In this document: positions 55,815 to 64,000 of the stretch, in pieces
How the letters are laid out: every line of letters begins with the position of its first letter
How positions within the stretch are numbered: position 1 is the first letter of the stretch
NCBI RefSeq assembly: GCF_027943255.1
Contig: NC_072896.1
Span: 61,460,501 to 61,524,500 of the forward strand
DNA from: Anastrepha obliqua
Lineage: Eukaryota > Arthropoda > Insecta > Diptera > Tephritidae
Direction of reading: 5' to 3'
Length of the DNA stretch: 64,000 bases
The notes under the pieces: model-generated
What the model saw: only the letters and a program-made list of their open reading frames with translations
Told to the model about the DNA's origin: nothing
Databases searched by the model: none
Made by a program: the position numbers and the translations under genes

Positions 55815-56618
55815 TTGGAAGCTACAACTTTACTCCATCCTTTAAACGAACCGCTCTTCAATAAGGGCTGACTGCATTGATCGGAACAAATGATAATCCG
55901 AAGGTGCAATGTCTGGGAAATATGGCGGGTAGGGATTTCCTAATTCAGTTCCTCTAAATATTTCTGGACCGATTTAGCAACGTGTGTTCTGGCGTTGTCA
56001 TGCAGCAAAATCCCTTTGTCACGTCTACCGTCCCATTCCGGCCCCTTTCTTTGAGAGCTCGATTCAAACGCATTAAGTCATAATGCATGGCACCCTTCTC
56101 ATCCCACCAAATGCACAACATAACCTTTGAAGCATGAATATTTTTTTCGATGTCGAAGAATCTGGTTCACCTAGCAGGTTCCAAAATTTTCGACGCTTAG
56201 GGTTATCGTAATAGATCCATTTTTAATCGCCAGTGACTATGCAATGCAGAAAACCGCACGTCGTTACCAAACGTCTCTCGATATCCCTCTCTTTAATTGA
56301 TGTGACACCCAGTTACCTGCTTTCTGGACCGTTCCCATCGCGTGCAAACGTTTACCGACGGTTGATCTGTTAACATCCAACTCTTTAGACATATCATTAA
56401 GGGTTCAACATGCGTCTTCATCCAATAATTTTTGTAGTTGAGTATCTTCGACTTCTTTCGGTGCCTCTTCGTGAAAGCGTCGAACCACTCGTTACAAGAG
56501 CGTGATTACCATAAATATTGATCAATATACGAAACGTTTCAGCTGAACTTTTCTTTAAAAGGTAGTAATGAAGCATGAGTTCCCACAAATGCTGTTTTTT
56601 CGGGACGAACGTAGACAT
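55815..56618 (-). pseudogene. mariner transposase, degenerate
   Basis: Start MSTFVPKKQHLWELMLHYYL and LLKKSSAETFRILINIYGNH, then VNRSTVGKRLHAMGTVQKAG, WIYYDNPKRRKFWNL and PYPPYFPDIAPSDYHLFRSM with the third Asp. Frameshifts and stops occur throughout. A mariner DD34D-type protein; ends not resolved. It abuts the long-TIR transposon. Confidence 0.78.
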
Positions 56619-56849
56619 TTTTGACGTCAGATAAAATAGGATCTTTACGCTTCAAATGAAGGTCAACTACTGCGATCGAGACCTCACATATACACCTTCA
56701 AATCACCATTATATTACGACAGCGAACACAAAAATAGCATATTTTACTAAGACTTGTTCCCATACCTAATACAATAAATTGTAACAAGATTTATCGGTCT
56801 ACAAAGGAATTGGAAAATATTACATATTTGGCGAGTTTTAAAAGTAAAT

Positions 56850-57420
56850 TAGTTGAAATTCATATCAGTGGGCTTAATCAAGGAATAGAAAAGGTTGAAA
56901 GAAGAGGTAGAAAACTATTTTAAATTAAAATTAATACTACTACAACAATTATCTTAAGGAAATTACTAAAGTAATATATGAATGTGAACTGTATAACCAC
57001 TCTAAGAATATTCCCATACCTAACATGTTGCTATTAAAAATTACACCACCAATTTACGAAATTCGAGAAAAATTTATTGTTGATTTCAGGAAATTAATGT
57101 TGAAAATTATTTAAGATGTATACATATATCTACTTTCTAAGTTTGCTATGATTAAAGAAGTTAAAGCACTAAACTGTTTGGAAACGGAAAAAACCTCACT
57201 TAAAGTTGTTAATTGCCTTGGTCTTCCCAAAACTTTAAGAACTGACCAAGATCAAGGCATAAATAATGTAAATAATATACAATGGTGTAATTTATTGAAC
57301 ATACCAGTAGAAGTACCAACTGGCAAAACTGGCATTGGTGACATTGAGCGTTTGCATAAACCCCTAAACGAAAAACTTAGAATAATTAATACCTCTGATG
57401 ATAAAGAACTTAAGTCATAG
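56850..57420 (+). pseudogene. Ty3/Gypsy-like integrase fragment
   Basis: A zinc-like part (KVIYECELYNHSKNIPIPNM) is followed by the integrase core: VVNCLGLPKTLRTDQDQGIN (second Asp block) and VPTGKTGIGDIERLHKPLNE (third, Glu block). Stops lie between about 57050 and 57147. No LTRs or gag were seen. Old fragment. Confidence 0.6.
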
Positions 57421-57889
57421 GCTTTCTAAGCCTACCGAAAAGTAAAGTTATGTGTTATAGTACACGCTAAAAATATCTTTACATGATGTAAATATTTTGA
57501 TTGAAAAGTTAAATTTGTAAACGAAGGAAAATTGGACAAATGGATGGGAGAAGTGACGGTACATATTAATGTGGAACACGAAACTTTAGCTTTTATCTGA
57601 AGATATATAAATTCGCCAATTTCATTCACAAATAATAAATAAAAATAGTTAAGTAAATTCTAAGTATAATCATGCAGGACTGAACAAATCCAAATATATG
57701 TATTTTAAGAATAAGAAAAAGATAAACATATGTTAAGAATAACAAAACATAAAAATGTTTTTTCTAAACAGCAAACAAAGAAACTAATATACAAGTCGTG
57801 TACCTAAAACAGTAAGATGAGGTATAAGTATAAATATGACTGTCAAATAAGTTGGCAGTCAGTCCAGTATTAACATAGTGCTAAGAACT
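57421..57889. other. Spacer, nothing recognised
   Basis: AT-rich DNA; perhaps the remainder of the Gypsy element. Confidence 0.4.
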
Positions 57890-58444
57890 ACCCTAGAATT
57901 ACATTCATATCGAAGAAAACGGTAAGCAAAACTTTTACGTTCGACCGAATTTGGCTCGCTTTTTTCGGTCTTGCTTCGTGCGGCAGCTTCCATTGAGATG
58001 ATTGAGCTTTGGTTTCCACGTTATAACCATAAACCCGCGACTCGTCACCAGTGAATGACCCTCTGGAGCAAATTTGGGTCATCGCGGTCAGAGTCCAACA
58101 TCTCATTAGCAATGTTCATGCGATGCTGCTTTTGACAAAAATCGAATGGCACGATCCAATCGATATGTCTAGGTCCTCAGCAACTTCTCTAACGGTGATT
58201 CGGCTATTGCCCAATACCATTTTCTTCACTTCATCAATTTTTTCGTTTGCTGTTTAAGTGCTCGAGCGTCCGGCTCGCTTTTCGTCGTTCACATCTTCTC
58301 GGCCTTCTGAGAACATTTGTACCACCGATAAACGTTGCGTTGGTCCAAAGTAGCTTCTCCGTATGATACAGTCAACATTCGCAATGCATCCGTGCACTTC
58401 ATTTCGTTTTTCACACAAAATTTGATACAGGTTCTTTGATCCAT
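57890..58444 (-). pseudogene. mariner transposase, N-terminal and central part
   Basis: MDQRTCIKFCVKNEMKCTDA, LRMLTVSYGEATLDQRNVYR, KIDEVKKMVLGNSRITVREV (helix-turn-helix), then after a frameshift FTGDESRVYGYNVETKAQSS (first Asp) and VKVLLTVFFDMN. The second and third catalytic Asp regions are gone. Different subfamily from the copies at 4652 and 55815. Confidence 0.82.
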
Positions 58445-58829
58445 CTTTTTGAATAGGTAAAAATCGAAGACGAGCCGAAACACGTGCAAGCAAAACAGCT
58501 GTCAACAATTAACTGAACATTCAAAATGGCCGAACTCGCCGGCATGAGTGAGAGACATGAATACCAACATATCGCCATAAAAAATTGAAAATCGAATATA
58601 CGTAACCTGCGAAAATTCAAAATTCGCGATACACACCTCGTATATGTATATACACTGGTCCAAACACATATTCATATATTTCTATCTGAGCAACGGCTTA
58701 TTGGATAAGTGAATACATGTGAAGTGATCGTGCAGAATTCGGCTGGCGAATCCACCGTGACGTGGCAGCCGAAGTTGCTCGCATAATTTTGTTCTTCACC
58801 ATAGTTATTGGACAAACCTCGTAAATTTA

Positions 58830-59240
58830 TCATCCTTGGTACTGTCTGACTGTTTGGCGAATTAAATATACGCTACGACGTTGTTCCTCTTTGGTTGTAT
58901 TCTCTGCCATTAGATCTCCGCTTGAAAAACTGTGGGATAACCGCCCATGGATATTGGTTTCTTAAAGTTTGACCCAAAGATACCCGCATCCATAAGCTTC
59001 GCTCCATATCAGTAGCAGATTTCCGCGTTAGGTTCAATGTATGTATTACTTGGCTTCCAGAGCCCTTGATATAAAATAGTTATATTATCTCGAAATTCTT
59101 AGAGATCTTTAGCACAGATCTTTTCTATGATGATAAGAAATGGGGGTATTTCGAGAAGTGTACTAAGGCCATCTTTGGAGCAGGTTTTCATTGCCCCAGT
59201 TATGCTTAGGTGACTATTGGCTTTAAACAGTAGTAAATGA
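58830..59240 (-). pseudogene. Non-LTR retrotransposon fragment, RT end and RNase H start
   Basis: The complement reads GLSTLLEIPPFLIIIEKICA (end of the RT-linker) and YGAKLMDAGIFGSNFKKPIS, PTVFQAEI (start of an I-type RNase H). Similar in layout to 16200..15630. Stops present; short. Confidence 0.45.
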
Positions 59241-59639
59241 CTAGTCATTTCAATCTGTCACACGAACTCGAGTGAGACTAGATTGATCAACACAAAAAGA
59301 GACTTCTCGCCTCTCAGACGACATTTCTAGGGAGTTGCATCCCTTGGAACATCAACGTCTGCCATCTACAGTTGACGTATTTTATTTTAATTATAATCCT
59401 TGATAATTCACACGAATGTATGGATCAGCATGTCCAGGGATCCAGCCACCTTTTATCCCGTGAGCACAATGTGGGTAATAAATACTAGTAATAACAGGTT
59501 TTATCGAGTTTATCTGTATATTTTTTATTTATTTATGTGTTTATACAAAGTCTTTTGTTTAGATAAAGTCTTTTATTGTGTTATACGTAAAATTGAAAAG
59601 CACTACTTTCACAACATTAAGTTTCAATAACCTTAAAAT
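59241..59639. other. Spacer, nothing recognised
   Basis: No supported feature. Confidence 0.4.
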
Positions 59640-60110
59640 TAGATATTAATATAAGAATTGAGAGAGTAGGACGAAATTAAAGGTAATTGAACAAGTATTA
59701 AGGCTGACGAATAAAATATAGAGTAAGCAGCCAGTATAGAGCGGCAGCAGCGTTTTATACTTACATCGAATTTTAATTTATTAGCTAAAGAATTCCACAA
59801 CTGTACAGCCCAAACAAAAATATTCTTGACGTAGCAGATGGTTTGAAATATGTCGCAATAAGGTTCCAAGTACGGCCAGACAGTGAAAATTTTAATTTAC
59901 ATAAAAGATTACTTGGAAATCGCATGTGGATTAATTTAAATATAAATAATATATAACGACGATCGAAAAATTGGGATTTAAACATAAATAAATTATAATT
60001 GAGCCTGCCTTATTTACTGTATAACTCAACTGACCTTTTATCATATGTATGTCCAAGTTCTTTATTGAGTCACTATATATCGGATATTTTTTTGGTTGCC
60101 TGAGAACTAT
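59640..60110 (-). pseudogene. C-terminal end of a non-LTR retrotransposon ORF2
   Basis: The complement contains KNIFVWAVQLWNSLANKLKF, matching the common LINE C-terminal pattern (basic residue, FF/F-x-R, then hxxWNSLP), preceded by poorly conserved text. Stops are frequent. Confidence 0.4.
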
Positions 60111-60177
60111 GGTTTGACAGCTGAGAGCTGCAAACTGCTTTGACATTTCTGTTCAGTAAGATTTGGCAAGTTATCAT

Positions 60178-60712
60178 GAATCATTTAACGCCAGAACAGC
60201 GCTTTCAAGTTGTGGAAATTTACTTTTAAAACAATATTTTCGCGAAGTTCGTAGAGAACTGGCGGTATCTTCGGTGCGTATTTCTTTCGAAATGAGGAAA
60301 GAGCTGCCGCTACAGTGAATGGCGAGCATTTCCATGACAGTCGGTTCTACGTTACCCAAACGACCCGGATTTATATCCGGCCAAGGACTGTCACTTCAGC
60401 AGCATTCCCCATATATAAGTATGGGGAATGTTTATGCTGTTACAACAACAACTACAGCGAGCGCTATCGATCCATGCTGACTGAATTCTTGTTTCCAAAA
60501 ATTAATCAGCTAAACATCGACGACATTTGGTCCCAACAAGATGGCGTAACTTGCCATACAGCGCGCTTAACAATGTTCAAGTCACCATTGACGCCACACG
60601 GCCAGATTTATTAGAAGAAACAGTACAAAATTGGACTGATAGAATATACCATGTAACTCGTAACCGCAGCGGACATATACCGGATATCATATTCAAAAAA
60701 TTAATGCCATGA
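60178..60712 (+). pseudogene. mariner-like transposase, deleted and split by a retroposon
   Basis: MNHLTPEQRFQVVEIYF, a deletion, then TVNGE. The frame is interrupted by a retroposon and resumes with RYRSMLTEFLFPKINQLNID, DIWSQQDGVTCHTARLTMFK (second Asp). It ends NWTDRIYHVTRN with a stop near 60709. Same family as 40551..41159. Confidence 0.75.
60323..60457 (+). mobile_element. Short retroposon (about 135 bp) with 6-bp target duplication
   Basis: It starts ATTTCCATGACAGTCGGTTC and continues TACGTTACCC, CCGGATTTATATCCGGCCAA, GGACTGTCACTTCAGCAGC, then a hairpin ATTCCCCATATAT/AAGTATGGGGAAT, and ends in CAACAACAAC. GCGAGC occurs on both sides; removing the insert restores the transposase reading NGERYRS. 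Its head resembles the Jockey 5' end at 31205. Confidence 0.8.
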
Positions 60713-60866
60713 AATTATCTACCAGAGTATACTATAATAAAGAAAAGCATTCCAACCATATTTGTGTTTTTTATCATTTTAAGCTCAAGCTTTCAAAAAA
60801 CACCCGATAAATATTAAAAACACATGTCTGTTTACTTTTCGTGTGCAAACATAATTATTTATTTAT

Positions 60867-62018
60867 TAGTCCAGTCAAAAGAGACGAAAAAAATAGCCAA
60901 CTTCGTAATTTTAGGAGTATGCGAGTTTATGGTTTTATTATGTAAAACCCATCACTGTGAACTTAAATTTGAGTTTTCGGGGTCGGGGGTTGTGTCCCGC
61001 GGCCGCCCTCTTGGAAATAAGGGTGCAACTGGTTTTTTGCGATTATCTCGTGAATTTCGAAAGTTACGAAAATTTTGTAAAATACTTTTTTGTAGATAAT
61101 AATATTATCTACAACTTTCATTTAAAACGTTTTATTGTAAAATTAATAATAAAAAAGTTATAAACAAAATTACGCGAAAAATTAAGGGATGCATTGTTTT
61201 AAAGCGTAATAACTTTTTTTTTATTGATTTTATGGAAAATGTACATCAGAGCTTTTTTATAGAGCATTCTTTTGTGAACATTTTTGTCTAAAAGTTTTTT
61301 CCGCTATCTTTATTTAGTCGTATGATTTTGAGCTGCTAAGCGGAGCAACCAATACATTAGCGAAGCGCGTACATGATTACACAGGCCGACAAAATTTAAC
61401 CAACAATCAGACCCAGAAACCAGACTATATATTTCCAAAGGTTTATGATGCGCTAAATCCAAATCTGGCCTCAGAATTGCAAAAAACACCATTTTTGCCC
61501 ATATTTGAGGTTATGTAGCCTTGCAGATGTTTTCTTTCACCAAAATTAAAGGATGGCATCTTTAAATACAAGCCTTCTTTTTTCAAATGGCGTTTTGTTT
61601 GCTCAAATATCATTTTTTTTCGCAGAGATATCGCATTTTGAAATTTTCATGTTTCCTACACCTGAAAATCGATTAAGATAACATAGACATGATATAGTCG
61701 CTTACTAATTTTCTTGGGTTTGAGGGCCTGAAATATATGGATTAATAATGTAAATTTGGAGTTTGTGGGAAAGCCTGCTCGCGGTATGATAGGGGTGGTT
61801 TCTAGGGGTTAGGGCTGTGTGTGACTCGGTACCCAAAGGTTAGATAGTGTAGGGATGTGGTGAGTCAGGACACTTATGGTGTGAGACAAAATTTTAAGAA
61901 AAATAAGACTCAATTCAAGAAAATTAGTAATCGAATATATCATGTCTATGTTATTTTAATCGATTTTCAGGTGTAGGAAAATTTCGAAACGAAGTTAAAT
62001 CCTCTTTTGACTGGACTA
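60867..62018. mobile_element. Non-autonomous TIR element with 8-bp target duplication
   Basis: Ends TAGTCCAGTCAAAAGAG and its complement CTCTTTTGACTGGACTA are perfect over 17 bp. TTATTTAT flanks both sides (60859..60866, 62019..62026). 1152 bp without a transposase. A second inverted pair of about 80 bp (61645..61715 and 61905..61985, around ATCGATTTTCAGGTGTAGG) makes its right third a foldback. The 8-bp duplication is hAT- or P-like. Confidence 0.78.
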
Positions 62019-62026
62019 TTATTTAT

Positions 62027-64000
62027 CCATCTCTATTCATCTACAGAGAGATACTTACAGGCTACTTAGATTAATTAAAGCTCTAGAATGAATTAAACTT
62101 AAAGGTTGAAAAATAATTCTAAAGTCCATACACATATTCCGCATAATTACGAGTATTACATAATCGGATGCACTTGCATAGGGTTTTTGTAAAGCGGCTG
62201 AAAGCAAATGATTTCGTTCTAGTTCTTATTACTTCTGTTATATCTTCTGTATTTCGCAAATACAATCGATAAAATATTATTTTACTATTTACGCCAATAT
62301 CCAACCAATTTTATAAAATTATAAATTGGCATTTTCACCTTGAAAACGGCTACATTCTGGCACATGTAAACATTTTATTAGTAGTATACGAGTATATGTA
62401 TTCAGCCCCATACATTGTGCATATACTCGTACTAGGAAACTTTTTGATACAACAATTGGATTTGAAAAATAGCTTCCATTCCATTCGTATATTTTTTTTT
62501 AAAGTAAAGTGTCATTGAAATATAAATTTTTTCTAACAAATATTTATTACTTATACATGTTATATGAAGATTGCAAAGCAAAAAAAAATTATAAGTAAGA
62601 ATGCATTATTATACGAGTAGAATTGAAATAATCTCCCGAATTACCAGATTCCACACAAGTAATACAGAGAAGGTATATGTATTTATATTTAAATTCACAT
62701 CGGCTCGGTGTCTTGTCGTGTGTCAGCAACGTGTTCTGATGCTGCTCACACCGATAATCCTTATCTCATTCTTGACCTTTCTGTTTTTTTGGATTTTACA
62801 CTAAACATTCGCTATCTGCTTTTCTAGTTTGTACTTTCAATGGACTGACATTGAAACAACATTTAAATCTGGCAAGAACAGGTCTTTGTATACCTATACT
62901 ACCGGAAAAGAAAGTAACTAAATAAACCTTTTATTTCCGATTTTTATAAATAAATGCATACCATATTTCTGATTTAAGTTTATTTTTTAAGAATACCTAA
63001 TTATTGTTATTATAGGTATTATATAATTTTTTTGCTCAAAGAAAGTTATTTAAAAAAATTGTTATCGATCGATTTCGCCCATTTTCACCTCGGACAAAGA
63101 GTAACATTTGTACCAGGTTTCATTGAAACACACATGTACATATGGTATATTAGTTTTTGGTCTAGCTATCTTGCGTACAGACAAACTCTACTAAATCGAC
63201 TCTTCTCCTCGTTTAGAGTATATATGGTAAAATACTGTTAGGTGTACAAACTCGTAATACCCTTGCGCGAAAGTGCAAGAGAGTGTTCCTTGACTTCGAG
63301 GTCACTAGAACTGGTCGATTAGCTCATTTTTAAAATAATTATAGGAAAAAATGAAAACTCAATAAGGAAACGATTGTTTTTAAATAATTTAAGCAAATAA
63401 AAACAAATATTAGCGTTCCGAACAAAAAAAATTTTGGTTGGTTGAGAAGTATTGAAAGCCACTCGCACTAACCAGTAGAGGAATGGAAATTTTATCACCC
63501 ACTCTGCAAAATTTGTACTGCGCTGTATTTATTTTTTTGGGGTTATCACTTTTGCCAAATGTGAATTTTTTTTCTGTTTATCGTTATATAGGAGGGGAGT
63601 ATGGTTATTGATCTATTTCGCACGTGTTTAATACCAACCTATCTGACACTAAGGGTAATGTCTGTGTACGAAGTGTGATTAATATATGTATTGATTTTTC
63701 GTGTGTTTTAGTTTTTGTCGGATGTTGTTTTAAATACATAAGTGTGAACACTTTCTCTAAAGCTGTTTGAAAAGTGAGTTGGGTATTCAAGTAGATTGTT
63801 ACGAGAACAAAGATCGGGATCGAATTATTGATAGAGAGATTTAGAAGAGAACAGCTTAGTTATAAGTATTTGAAATAATTTTCTAATAGAAGATAGCTTT
63901 GGAATGCTCCTACAGTTTTCTATAGATGGCCTTAGGTTGGTATGGTTGGCCAAGGAATGAGCACACTTGGAGGAAGAAAAATGGATAAAAGACGAATCCC
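62027..64000. other. Distal DNA, nothing recognised
   Basis: AT-rich with short, uninformative frames. AATACCCTTGCGCGAAAGTG near 63260, preceded by CTAGCTATCTTGCGTACAGA, recalls the ends of common fly repeats. No gene or element could be supported. Confidence 0.45.

Noticed and set aside
62601..62804. 67-codon frame with a hydrophobic C-terminus
   Set aside because: Short, isolated, no homologue or gene context; hydrophobicity follows from T-rich DNA.

Overview
This is a window of AT-rich insect nuclear DNA, most likely from a higher dipteran and probably a tephritid fruit fly. The evidence is three split genes with fly-type introns, typical dipteran transposon families (mariner, Tc1, hAT, Tigger, Jockey-, I- and RTE-like elements, Helitron-like elements with minisatellites), and at least seven copies of a tRNA-headed SINE that I associate with tephritid genomes. 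The SINE-to-tephritid link is from memory. No bacterial, viral or organellar genome structure is visible. Exon boundaries were inferred by eye from reading frame, splice-site motifs and phase agreement.

Cellular genes. (1) A minus-strand gene enters from the left edge. Four exons between 10827 and 788 join in perfect phase and start with a mitochondrial-type leader. It may be the N-terminus of mitochondrial RNA polymerase; the structure is much better supported than the name. (2) A plus-strand PHF14 orthologue (13129..22020, three exons, 1041 aa, four PHD-type zinc modules). (3) A plus-strand RTN4IP1 orthologue (27287..28665, four exons, 403 aa, mitochondrial quinone-oxidoreductase family). 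(4) A minus-strand small gene (37450..36737, three exons, 192 aa) with a possible winged-helix N-terminus and an Arg/Gly-rich tail. (5) A weakly supported two-exon plus-strand gene end (35863..36255), convergent with gene 4.

Everything else is mobile DNA in layers. 1-3.1 kb: two Helitron-like elements, one inside the other, with a 120/129-bp minisatellite. 4.65-10 kb (the 5.75-kb intron of gene 1): a mariner, then a Jockey-like LINE broken by a hAT element that itself contains a Tc1 copy, then a TTAA-flanked MITE. 14.5-20.3 kb (PHF14 intron 1): SINEs, an I-like LINE 3' end, a deleted MULE-like element and a Tc1-like copy. 23-26 kb: foldback-like arms around a second Helitron-like copy. 29-35.6 kb: LINE pieces, SINEs and a 2-kb Tigger inside an older TIR element. 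37.9-51.6 kb: Tc1, RTE, Tigger, Harbinger, mariner and SINE remnants. 52.4-55.8 kb: a DNA transposon with about 500-bp terminal inverted repeats and a DDE-like protein of a superfamily I cannot name. 55.8-62 kb: mariner, Gypsy and LINE remnants and a TIR element with an 8-bp target duplication. 62-64 kb holds nothing I recognise.

Biologically, two genes carry apparent mitochondrial leaders (genes 1 and 3) and one encodes a chromatin reader (PHF14). No operon-like cooperation is expected. The most unusual items are the long-TIR transposon, the nested insertions with clear target duplications, a 2A-like motif in a Jockey 5' region, and a repeat shared upstream of both PHF14 and RTN4IP1.
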